This document shows positions 53,816 to 64,000 of a stretch of DNA of 64,000 bases, piece after piece. How positions within the stretch are numbered: position 1 is the first letter of the stretch; the number at the start of each line of letters is the position of its first letter. Source of the DNA: Erpobdella octoculata. Its lineage: Eukaryota > Annelida > Clitellata > Hirudinida > Erpobdellidae. The notes under the pieces were generated by a model, which did not search any database, was not told the origin of the DNA, and saw only the letters and a list, made by a program, of their open reading frames with translations. The translations under genes were made by a program, and so were the position numbers. Location of the stretch: NCBI GenBank assembly GCA_963978895.1, contig OZ022241.1:38359833-38423832 (forward strand), given 5' to 3'.

Positions 53816-55617
53816 ATGTGGTGCACTGATGGCCGAACTATGGTTTCTTGGATTTTGCTAACCTTTTTTATAGTATTTCTTCAAGGCAAACTGGACGGGC
53901 AATGGCAGCCGCAAGAAATTTTGTTATGCATTTTATTACTTTTTATTCCTCTGTTTATAATGGACGCATTGGTAGTGCTCTTCTTGATTGCTCGTGGTGT
54001 ATTAAGAATAAAATGTAAAAAGAGCTCAGAAGACTCACGTCAAATTGCTAACACAGTATGTTCACAGCAACTTGTATTTTATATTTCTTAAATAAATTAA
54101 TAAATAAAGTTAGCAATAACGGTGGACGGGCAAATAATAATTTTCTAAATGCAATTCGGTTTTGTTATACATTGTTGAAGGGGTTTTTAAAAATAGGCTC
54201 CTACAGTGCAATTGGTTTTTTTTTCAGTTCAACAAATTAAAAAGTTAGCAGCCAAAAACTACGATTTTACGATGAAAATTGTTGAAAAAACTGAATGCAA
54301 GCTTTTCTTTGATGGAGTGTAACTTACTTCAATATGTTGCTCTGAATTTTTTCTTTTACGTTTCGTTTAGCTGGTAAAAATTGTGCATAGTCCAACATTT
54401 TAACCGGTAACTTTTTTATTTATTAAATTTTAATTAAAAACGAGAGTTACCTCTTCGGATTTATGATGGAAATAGCTGAAAACAAGTATCTTGGAAATTC
54501 CCATTGCTGCAGTTTAGAAAAAGTGATATTGTGCATTAACTTTTTTTTATTTGCACGGCTAGCATTATTGCTAACTTCACCTGTATAATACTTTTTGTGG
54601 TTTAATCTTTTCGAAATCAATGATAATTTTATTAACACTTTTTCTAAATATAATGTGGACACCACACTGCCAGAAATGAACTTGTATGTTAACTGTTAAG
54701 AGTGTACCACATTCAGAAAAGTTTTTACTGCTAGCTAAGTGTTTGACTGAGGGTTTTGCTAACAATTGAGTTACATGTTTTTTTTTCTCAAAAATTTATA
54801 TTTTCAAGTGTTCAAATGCTAGGTAGTTCAGTTCAGCCATAGTAGAAATCAGGATATGACCGAATTATGGATACAGATACTGCTCGCATTTCTGTTGGAA
54901 ACAAGTTAATGCAGAGAATCAATTAAATACTAATTAGTAATAATTAGTATATTATTAGAGTTGTTTGTCTCTGAGATAATTCATAAATCTGTCCAACTTA
55001 ACAACTGACCTATATAGATATCTATAGAGTGTCTCATACAAAGCCTAGTGGCATGTATCTTTACATGTCTCACATACGTTTTTTCTCACAAAAGGAGTCT
55101 TGGGGCTTTCACATTTAGATCTGAAGATTGGTCATTTTAATGTCTCCGGCTCGATTTACACCCATATGTGTGTGTGGTTGGGTAATGCCAAGAGTGTAAA
55201 GTAGTACTGAATGAAGTTTTCTCTAACAATAAAGTATCAAATTGCTTTTTGTGTATAAAACATTTAATCAGTCTATCCTAATTGATGTTTGTTTCTTTAA
55301 ACCACTTTTTTTTTAATTTAGTTTTTAAATTCTGAATTTTATAGATACTGTATCTACTGGTCATCTCACTGAAGGCGACTTCCGAGTTCTTCATCTGCTT
55401 TCGAATTGAAGGAGAAAAGTTCAACAACTATTTTCTATTCGCACCGATCTGGTTGCTTCTACTGATTCTCATCCTCGACTCGGGACGATACCTGTTCAAC
55501 CGACCTCTACAGTGCATGGACAGACGACCTTCCAGAGTGGCGGCGATCCGTCCCAGGTGTCGTGTTGAAATGGAACGGATAGACAGTGATTCTGGTTTTA
55601 TTGAAACTAGAGTGTAA
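53816..55617 (+). CDS. TMEM60: TMEM60/TMEM185-like membrane protein, copy 3
   Basis: Exons 53816-54055 and 55345-55617, 170 residues. Donor ACA|GTATGT, acceptor TTTTATAG|ATA, phase 0. Exon 1 is of a second type: LQGKLDGQWQPQEILLCILL, then LFIPLFIMDALVVLFLIARG and KCKKSSEDSRQIANT. Exon 2 keeps the conserved LYLLVISLKATSEFFICFRI core and has the longest tail (RCRVEMERIDSDSGFIETRV). Same family and same inferred membrane role as copies 1-2. AATAAA at 56084-56089 is a possible poly(A) signal. Confidence 0.8.
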
Positions 55618-56282
55618 TACTTTAAAAAACGTGAAATGAGAGCATGCCGGTTTTGTCAGACTGTGTAATATGGACTTGCAGAGTCATACAACATTTTTAT
55701 GGACATAATCACATCGAGCTTTTTTTCTACATAACTAATTTACATTTTACTGTCATTTTAGTACATATTTTCCAGATTATTTGTAAATGAAACATACAAA
55801 CTAAGTCATTTTAATGTTGCTTTGTTAAAAAGACCCAAATGGACTCATGTAAAATTGAGTGACGTTTGCTTATTACATGTTAGAAACTTACTCGTTTGCT
55901 TTTTTTCTACATAACTAATTTACATTTTACTGTCACATCAGTATATATTGTTCACTTGTTCAGATTGTTTGTAAATTAAACAAGTACACAAATTCAGTCA
56001 TTTTAAAGTTGTTTTGATAGAATTGAACGACGCTTGCTTGCTTATTGCGTGTTAGAAACTCACTCGTTTGCTTGTTTACGTGTAATAAACTCTAGTTGGA
56101 AGCATTTTTCATAAATATTATCCTCTTTTCATTTTTCCTTTAAAAAACCTGATGACCGGGGAGGTGGTAGTCGAAAGCATTTTCCAAAAAATGTAGTTTT
56201 TTAAATATTAATAATTTTACATTGTAAAAGTTTGAGGCCCTGGCGCAGATGTTCCACCTGCGCCATGGTTAATCCTCCACTG

Positions 56283-56666
56283 CCTTTGTGCATTGCTACG
56301 CCATTCATCCGATTGTAATGAAATTTTCAAACAACTTTGGGATTCAATGGGTGAAGGTTTTTGTGAATAAAAAACTGAATACGATCACAAAATGAGCCGA
56401 GCGGAAACGGGAACTAGAGAATGAGCGGGAAAGCAAGTGAGAGCGGGAAAGCTACTGAGAACGAAAGAGCGAGTGGGAAAGGGAAAGCGACCGGGAACGG
56501 GAGAGCAAGCTGGAGCGGAAAAGCGAACGATAGCGGGAAAACGACCGGGAGCAGGAAAGCAAACGGGAGCGGGAAAACGACCGGGAACGGAAGAGCGGGG
56601 AAGAAAACGGGAGCGAGAGAGAAAACTATAGAAAAACCTCTAAAAATGCCGGGCACCCCGCTAGTA
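56283..56666 (+). mobile_element. Helentron-like element, duplicate of 52045-52440
   Basis: Same order of motifs, ending GCCGGGCACCCCGCTAGT. It differs from its sister by small indels within the minisatellite. Confidence 0.65.
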
Positions 56667-57497
56667 AGTTATAACTTTCTTCCGTCGGCTTGAAACGATT
56701 CTAGCATTTAATACTATTTAATACAATTTAACAGCTAAAGAGTTATTCTCAGCTTTGAAGTGTCTGATGACCTAACCTAACTCAAAAAAAGAGGTGTCTT
56801 GCGTTGACATTGCTACAGAGAAATAATACAGAAAGAAAGTAAGAGAAAAAGAAGAAAAAAGAGTTAATAAAAAGTTTAACTTAAAATCCTCTTGTTTGGT
56901 TTTACTGAATAAAATAAATTCAAAATGACTTACAACGGGCTGCATAACGACAGTAATTAAAATTAAAAAAACTAAATTACGAGTTTTCCGACCCTCTTCT
57001 TTACGAAATTCCTGCCATTTCCGAAATTAGATGTTTTTTAAATAAAAAATATATAAAACCAGTAATTTGTTTTTAAATAGTGACTAACAACTTTATCGGT
57101 AAAATGGGACGGTTATAGATCCCCCCAGGATTGGCATGTTAGCCACTGGTCCTGTCTCCTCCAAAGAATTTATCAAATTGGTTCTAAAGGTTCTCATCAA
57201 AAAACCTTCTTTTGGGACTGGCTGAAACATAGGGCTGAAAACTTTTCTTAAGGAGATGATAAACCTACCCATAAAATTCATTTTCTATTTTTTAGAGCAT
57301 TTTATAAAAGCGTGTTTTTATATTATTCAATTTTTTTAATTTGTATACCATTTGCTTTAAAGAGAAACTAAATATTTCATTGTGACTTTCTTAAAAGTAA
57401 ATCTTAATAAAGGTTGATTGTAAACAAATAATGAAAATTTTCGACTTCAGCTGTTTTGTTAATATCTTTCACTTTAACGGCTGGGGCCGATTTTTTC

Positions 57498-57788
57498 GTT
57501 AATACTATTACCACGGCGGTACGCGATCTTTGATTCGCTATATCTTTATTAATTTTATTTTTTTACACTATATGGTATATTCAAACTCAGAATATGTACC
57601 TTTATATAAAAATATTAATGAAATTTAAAAAAAATTATTTTGAAATTTTTATGCTACTACCTAGGATAGGGTTTAGGGGTAGGGGTAGGGATAGGGTTCG
57701 GGTTAGGGTTAGGGTTAGAGCTAGGGATAGGGTTAGTAGCAATTTTAACGATTGCAATCACGTCGAACCGCCGAGGCAATAGCAGCGA
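57498..57788. mobile_element. TIR element carrying (TTAGGG)-like repeats, copy A
   Basis: 291 bp. Inverted ends share CTATTACCACGGCGGT / CTATTGCCTCGGCGGT. An 11-bp direct repeat CCGATTTTTTC flanks it (57487-57497, 57789-57799), present once at the sister site near 53254. The interior has about 75 bp of TTAGGG variants (57663-57735). The 9-11 bp duplication would fit a Mutator-like element. Confidence 0.72.
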
Positions 57789-58944
57789 CCGATTTTTTCA
57801 ATGAAATAGTCATATTTTAACCTAGGCAGTCGCACGAACCTTCAATGCGTGCTGTTGTGCTCTTGTGAAGATGCTGCGGTACAGCTTGAGCGCGGTTTTG
57901 TAGATACGCGGGAAGTAGGGGTAGCTTCTTTTGTTTATAACTTCGGACCAATAGGAATTAAGCCATAATTAAGTGGACCAGAGTTTTTGGAAGATCCTAG
58001 ACTTTCCAGCGATACCTATAAATACCGTCTTCAACGATGCGCTTCCACAGATTTTGCTTTTTGAGGTTGGTGTCATTTTGTTGTTCATATAAGTTATTTA
58101 TTAGGCGCTATTCAATATTTCTAATCGGTTTATAATATTGTTTCAACATTAAACTATAACATATTCAAATTTCATTACATTATGTTACTGACGAGACGAG
58201 TTATAGATGTTTAACATGAGTAGATAATGCGGGAAATTTTTGCAGGTCCGCGTGAGTAAGCGGCGTTGTTTCTTTGTGCGCGTGTTTTTAAGTAAAGCTT
58301 TGTAGGCATATAACTTTATAATAAGGAAATCCTTAATTAAAGATTTTTTTTTATTTAAAATTAGTATACATTATACTTTAAGTTGTCAAATTTTCGTAAA
58401 AATTGAAACACGCGAATATTCTGAAATTGTTCTTATTGTAGACCTCGGTTTGATGAGTGGCCGGCGACAAAGAGTCACGTTTAAGTGTTTATAATTTTTT
58501 TAAAACGCGAAATTCAGATTTTATCTTTGGAATATAGATTTTATAAACATTAAACTATAACATATTCAAATTTCATTACAATATGATACTGACGAGACGA
58601 GATATTGGTGTTTAATGTGAGACGATAAAAAAAAAAATCGCGCGTCCGCGTTTGATCGACGCCGACGCTTATCGACGCCGATGATTAGTCATGTTTAATT
58701 GTTCATAACTTTTTTAATATGCGAAATTCAGTTTCAAGATTTGGTATATATATTCTATCAACATTAAACTATAACATATCCAAAAATCATTACAATATGT
58801 TAATTACGAGACGTACTAATTAGGTTTAAATTTAGTGAAATATTTAAGAAAATAACAGTTTTTTTGTATTCGATTTTTCAACAGATTCAAAAATCACTAT
58901 TACTACTACCAACCTACGAGATGGAGAGAACAAGTTCAGCTCTG

Positions 58945-61440
58945 CAGGGACGTAAATTCAGCATTTTCCAGGGGGGGGACATTTTCCCGCCATTATATAG
59001 CTTACTGGCAGGGTTACCCGGTGTTGTCCGGGTTTTTTGTGCTTAGTTTTGTCTCATTTTGCCAATGAAACGTCAAAGAAATAACAGATTTTTTTTAATT
59101 TTTCAAAATTTTTTTTTAAAGAAGTTACCTGCATGTTGTTAAAATTGCTCCTGCGGCTTGGATGTGATAAACGAATACTCTCACACACACATTACCTTTT
59201 ACATTTATATAAATATGTAGGTACAAGCAGAGAGGGATGGGGAAATGCATACGCCGTCAGAGTATCAATTGAAATTTTTTGAGTATAATACCTTGTTTTT
59301 AAAATACGACCGCTGCTTTTTTGGGAGGAGAAATTGGAAGTCTTTGAAAAAATTTTTGAAAAATACTTACGACTGCCCCTTACCAGTTATCAGCTTTTTG
59401 GAAGAGAATATAAAAAAAATTCTGAAGTGAATCCCCCACCAGAAAATTCTGGATTCGCCACGCGCCACTGGGTATAAAGAGGATGAATGATTTAATCATA
59501 TTGCAGTAAAACAAGTAAAGGAAAAACAAGTTTTTCAACACAAACTTTGATTTCAAATACATTCAATTTAGAAATGCAAAAAATATTCAAAGTTTTTTTT
59601 TTAAATTGAATCATGTATTTTCATCAAATATAAAGCTATGCTGAAAGTTTCAACTTCCTAGCTAGTCTGCTGGTTAAATTTCACTTGCAAGATTTGCGTA
59701 CAGAGAAAGACACACACACACAAAAACAGAGATTGTAACCTAAATAAAATTTGTAAAAAAGATGTCCAAAATGGGGTGGGTATAATTTTGTTTTCTTTTT
59801 GTGTAATAAATAATAACTTTGATGTAGACAGCTGTGAGGGAATCAACATTGTATCAATACCACTAATAGGGTAAAATTCCACGAGTTCGCTGATTGTATT
59901 TTGGCACAGAAAACAGCTAATCTTTGGACCAACACTGATACACAAATTATTACTCTGCAGTTATTGGTAAATCTAGAGCATCGAGCTAAGATATAAAATT
60001 GTCTCCAATACGCATTGAATCATCACGAGGTTAAGTAAAGTTAAAATTAACATATTAGGGGAGACCGGGGCATGTTGAACCAATTTTTATAACTTTACTC
60101 AGTACACATTTATTATTGCAGTAAAACATCTTGAAATAGGTTATTATTATAAACAAATATGTTTATTACGTATACCAAAAATTATTTTTAATTTTAAGAT
60201 TTTTCCTTGACCATAGAAGAAAATATTAGCAAGCCCGTCATGTGGTTCAACTTACCCCGTTAACGGGGCACGTTGAACCAATATTTTATAACTGCTGTTG
60301 CTAAGCAGTTATTGTTCTAATGAAACATTTTCAAATGTACAAATGTTATCTAAGTCAAATTGATTTATTTTCAATCTTCTATTTTACTTTATATCTCCAA
60401 TAAAATTCGGATTTCGCAATTTTTTGGTTTTGTTGTATTTGAGATTTTTAAGTTCATCTAATTTATTACAAAAGTTGCGTAATTATTATAATTAATATTA
60501 CTAATAATAAGTTCTTGTGTTACGAAACGCTATGGATTAAATCATTGAAGCTGCTTAATGCTGCTTACGTAATTATTGTAACAACTTCTGTGTTTTAGAA
60601 TGGTTATTGGCAAGGTATCCTTGGTTATTGGGTTATTGTGAGAACACGCAATGACCCTGAGAAAAACCCAGACAAAACAGCTAATAAAAAAATCTAATAA
60701 CTGATAAAAATATCTAATAATTGAAAAAAATTTCTATTAAAATTATCTAATAAAATATCTAAAAATTATAACAAGTCAAATCATCACCATGATAAAATAT
60801 TGTTGGTTCAACGTGCCCCTAACAAAATGGTTCAACATGCCCCAATCGTATTGGTCCTAGTATTTTAACTGTAGGCTGATTAACATGTTACTGATGCGAG
60901 AAAGAAAATACGTACTGTGTTACTGGATAAAAACACAACAAAAATATGTATCGTAAAATTCCTCACCTTCTTTGCAATTGCGTTTTAAAGAACAATAACG
61001 TCAACGACTCAAAATTACTCGAAACCGGCAAAATCACTTATATCGCGATTATTTTAAAATTAACATACATAAACATCACAAATCAACACAGCTACTTCTA
61101 TTTATATTATTAGTCCAAACTATAAAACTCTGACAAAAAAATTTCTATAAATAAGCTAATTTACCCATCTGGTTCAACATGCCCCGTGGTTCAACATGCC
61201 CCGGTCTCCCCTATATAGTAAACTCTAAGAAAAAAAAATTTTAATTTTGGAAATCAAGGGGGGGGGCGAATTGTCTATACACGCCAGAAGGATTCCAATA
61301 CGCATTGCATCATCACTAGATTAAGTAAAGTTAAAATTAAATAAATATTTAGTAAACTCTAGGTAAAAAAAATCAAATTTTGAAAATCAGGGGGGGGGGG
61401 CAAATGCCCCCCCCCCTGCCTCCCCCAATTTACGTCCCTG
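58945..61440. mobile_element. Non-autonomous hAT element C, 2.5 kb
   Basis: Termini CAGGGACGTAAATT and AATTTACGTCCCTG are perfect inverted repeats, with exact 8-bp duplication CAGCTCTG at 58937-58944 and 61441-61448. Inside are a Helentron-like fragment (about 58995-59040), a partial tandem duplication (59995-60056 versus 61291-61380) and a nested TIR element. No transposase frame. Confidence 0.9.
60058..61211. mobile_element. Nested TIR element (GGGGAGACCGGGG ends)
   Basis: 1154 bp with 24-bp perfect inverted termini starting GGGGAGACCGGGGCATGTTG, flanked by TA. Further copies of GGGGCA(C/T)GTTGAACC occur subterminally at about 60270 and 60815. The tandem duplicate at about 61340 shows the site without it. 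Superfamily not assigned. Confidence 0.82.
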
Positions 61441-61963
61441 CAGCTCTGATGGTCTTCGTTCAAAAGACTTATCCGGTTCTTTCAGTACCTCTACTGAATG
61501 GATTTGTTTATTTTACCATTTTTAAGCTTTATGGGTGTAGAAAACCCAGTCTTATAGCAGTTTTGAGAAAACTAAATAAGTATGGAGTGGAGTTTCTACA
61601 AAACCCCCAGCAAGTTCAAAATGCTATTAGAGATTTGCATTTGTTTGTTGTTAAGTGTAAGCATCATCTCGGAACAGAGTGGGATAAATTGGTATCCTTT
61701 TTAAATTCTTCATTCAGGTTTACTCCTTCATGTCGTGAACCCCTTGAGGTTATGGTTGCACCTGTTCTTGAAGCAGATCCCCCTGTCATCACAAGTTCCC
61801 TAGATGTTCTGGTCAAAGCCCCAAGTTCACTGGAGGTTCTGGCCGAAGTTGCGGTTCATGTGGGATAGTACCGATAGTAAGTTGTGAGCCGAAGGTAGCC
61901 TTTAAAAATAATAATTCGCAATCTTGGCGTAATTGTCAAGGTTGCCAAAAAAAAAGAAATTCG

Positions 61964-62485
61964 TTGAAGTATTTAGCACAGGTTAACAAAGAACTGAAGG
62001 AAAAAATAAAGAATTGTGAGTCAGGGTTAAAGAGGAAAAACAGATCACTGAATCAGCTGGCAACCAGAAGGAAAACATCATCAGACAGTTGGAGAGCCAA
62101 GTACGACCAGGAGAAAAACACCAAAACAGCCAAATCAGAGAAGAGTTTTAATATTTTTGATGAGATTAGAAATTTAAAAATCAGTAGGTCACAGCTCATC
62201 CATCACCATCATAAATCTGAATTAAGATTAATTGATTTGATTGCTGACAAAGACAAGATTATTGCTGACCAGAAAAAGGAGTTGAGGCAAGCCGCATCAG
62301 CTAATACCAAGTTGGTGGCGGAAAACCATTACTTAACTGGTTTGATCCTTGAGGGTGAAGAAGAAAGCAAGGAAGTGCTAACCAGGGTTGGTAATAATGT
62401 GTATGGACCGGCTGTTAGGAAGTCTATTTACAGGGCCTTGATTAAGAACGTACAAGTCAAATCTGTAGGCCCTGTTTTAGATTAA
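61964..62485 (+). pseudogene. Unknown coiled-coil protein fragment
   Basis: Open frame, extendable upstream to about 61850 through SWRNCQGCQKKRNSL. It is rich in Lys/Glu/Gln with heptads (AQVNKELKEKIKNCESGLKR; DLIADKDKIIADQKKELRQA). It ends VYGPAVRKSIYRALIKNVQV then KSVGPVLD. It abuts the telomere-like tract. There is no start codon in context and a frameshift separates it from the upstream frame. Possibly the N-terminal part of a transposon-derived protein; I do not recognise the family. Confidence 0.45.
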
Positions 62486-62488
62486 AAT

Positions 62489-62548
62489 TTAACCCTAACC
62501 CTAATCATAACCCTAATCCTAACCTTAACCATAACCGGCCTAACCCTA
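62489..62548 (+). repeat. Interstitial telomere-like tract (CCCTAA variants)
   Basis: Sister of 53284-53341, ending in the same TTAGCTAATTA word. Confidence 0.85.
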
Positions 62549-62589
62549 ATTAGCTAATTATAGCCGAGAGTATATTAAATTTTCATTAA

Positions 62590-62840
62590 TACTATTACCA
62601 CGGCGGTACGCAATCTTTGATTCGCTATATCTTTATTAATTTTATTTTTTTTAAAGTATATGGTATATTCAAACTCAGAATTTGTACCTTTATTTAAAAA
62701 TATTAGTTAAATTAAAAAACTGTTTTGAAATTTTTATGCGACTACCTAGGATAGGGTTAGGGTTAGGGTTTAATTTTAATACGGGACTGCCGATTTTACC
62801 GATTGCAATCACGCGAACCGCCGGGGCAATAGCAGCGACT
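62590..62840. mobile_element. TIR element carrying (TTAGGG)-like repeats, copy B
   Basis: Same ends and core as copy A with a shorter tract (GGGTTAGGGTTAGGGTTT at about 62756). Absent from the sister block, where CATTAATCTTAATCTTTCAC is continuous (53375-53395). ATTAAT is found on both sides. Confidence 0.7.
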
Positions 62841-63302
62841 ATTAATCTTTCACACATTCGGCCGTTAAATTGAAAGATTACCCAAACATACATCCCATCC
62901 ATATATATTCTATATATATGATCCCATCTAAATTGTCTGAGGCAGAAAGGGTGTGTTTTTTTATTCACCTACCTGGTTATCAACGACACTCACCAAAGCC
63001 TTTTATAATTCATCAAATATCTCCGTTACGCGTTTTTTATTCACCTGATAAATGCTCTGGTTTAAACCACATTCATCATGGTTTGGTTTAGGCCCTAAGT
63101 AAGATGAGCCCCTAAACTTTAGGCCTTAGGGGTCATCTTAAGTCTTAAGTGAATAAAAAAAACGTGTAACTGAGATATTTGAAGAATTTAAAAAAACTTT
63201 AGCGAGTGTGGTTGATAACCTGGTGAATAAAAAAACACCCCCATATAGGCATTTAATCAATCAAACAGTTAACTTAAAAACAGTTTACGACTAGTTTAAA
63301 AA

Positions 63303-63542
63303 ATGTGGTGCACTGATGGCCGAACTATTGTTTCTTGGATTTTGCTAATCTTTTTTATAGTATTTCTTCAAGGCAAACTGGACGGGCAATGGCGGCCGCA
63401 AGAAAATTTGTTATGCATTTTTATGCTTTTTATTCCTCTGTTTATAATGGATGCATTGGTAGTGCTCTTCTTGATTGCTCGTGGTGTATTAAGAATAAAA
63501 TGTAAAAAGAGCTCAGAAGACTCACGTCAAATTGCTAACACA
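63303..63542 (+). CDS. TMEM60: TMEM60/TMEM185-like membrane protein, copy 4 (exon 1 only)
   Basis: 80 codons, same type as copy 3 (KLDGQWRPQENLLCIFMLFI, then LFIMDALVVLFLIARG). Donor ACA|GTATGT. The intron is identical in plan to copy 3 and runs off the window, so exon 2 should lie about 830 bp beyond 64000. Seven base changes in six codons alter residues relative to copy 3 exon 1 and one is silent. Confidence 0.78.
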
Positions 63543-64000
63543 GTATGTTCACAGCAACTTGTATTTTATATTTCTTAAATAAATTAATAAATAAAGTTAG
63601 CAATAACGGTGGACGGGCAAATAATAATTTTCTAAATGCAATTTGGTTTTGTTATACATTGTTGAAGGGGTTTTTAAAAATAGGCTCCTACAGTGCAATT
63701 GGTTTTTTTTTCAGTTCAACAAATTAAAAAGTTAGCAGCCAAAAACTACGATTTTACGATGAAAATTGTTGAAAAAACTGAATTCAAGCTTTTCTTTGAT
63801 GGAGTGTAACTTACTTCAATATGTTGCTCTGAATTTTGTTCTTTTACGTTTCGTTTAGCTGGTAAAAATTGTGCATAGTCCAACATTTTAACCGGTAACT
63901 TTTTTATTTATTAAATTTTAATTAAAAACGAGAGTTATCTCTTCGGATTTATGATGGAAATAGCTGAAAACAAGTATCTTGGAAATTCCCATGGCTGCAG

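Larger units (their letters stand above)
58864..61868 (+). pseudogene. Unknown open frame interrupted by a hAT element
   Basis: The left part (58864-58944) ends TYEMERTSSAL. The right part (61449-61868) begins MVFVQKTYPVLSVPLLNGFV and continues for about 140 residues. The two are in the same frame if the hAT element and one 8-bp duplication are ignored. The right part stops at 61868, where a frame change would lead into the 61964-62485 frame. Product unknown. Confidence 0.5.
57823..62490. mobile_element. 4.7-kb insertion relative to the sister block
   Basis: The block upstream of copy 3 runs ATTTTAACACTAACCTTAA without interruption. Here the same text breaks after ATTTTAACC at about 57822 and the telomere-like tract resumes at about 62489. 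The insert holds three copies of an AACATTAAACTATAACATAT segment (58150, 58550, 58760), a broken open frame and a hAT element. Confidence 0.65.

Overview
The window is AT-rich, repeat-dense nuclear DNA from an animal, probably an invertebrate. The evidence is a multi-exon fibrillin gene with GT-AG introns, TTAGGG-type interstitial telomere-like tracts, tRNA-derived SINEs, and many hAT-, piggyBac- and Helitron-like remnants. I cannot fix the phylum from sequence alone. There is a 200-N assembly gap at 34490-34689.

Left part (1-28448, minus strand): the 5' half of one fibrillin gene. Twenty exons could be placed by hand with consistent splice phases. They encode a signal peptide, the fibrillin unique N-terminal (FUN) segment, EGF1, a long Pro/Gln-rich repeat insert, EGF2-3, hybrid 1, two cbEGFs, TB1, EGF4, four cbEGFs, TB2, three cbEGFs, hybrid 2, one cbEGF and TB3. 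The gene continues beyond base 1. The domain order matches vertebrate fibrillins one for one. The signal-peptide exon lies 10.6 kb upstream of exon 2, and this first intron holds several transposons and minisatellites. A 1.16-kb (TGGA)n array begins about 330 bp upstream of the start codon.

Middle (30000-37200): no convincing gene. It holds a pentanucleotide array, the gap, and a tRNA-derived SINE split by a foldback element with C/G-run arms. At 37266-39743 (+) lies an intact intronless gene for a PAXBP1/GCFC-family nuclear protein.

Right part (40393-64000, + strand): a tandem array of four two-exon genes for small four-helix membrane proteins of the TMEM60/TMEM185 family. Copy 4 is cut by the window end. 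Exon 2 is nearly invariant among copies. Exon 1 has diverged far more than the adjacent intron, which suggests diversifying selection or selective homogenisation of the non-coding parts. The array blocks also carry insertions: a piggyBac-type MITE, Helitron/Helentron-like elements with minisatellite interiors, a truncated Helitron open reading frame, TIR elements containing telomere-like repeats, and a 4.7-kb insert. That insert holds a broken unknown gene interrupted by a hAT element. Because the blocks are duplicated, several insertions can be compared directly with an empty site in a sister copy.
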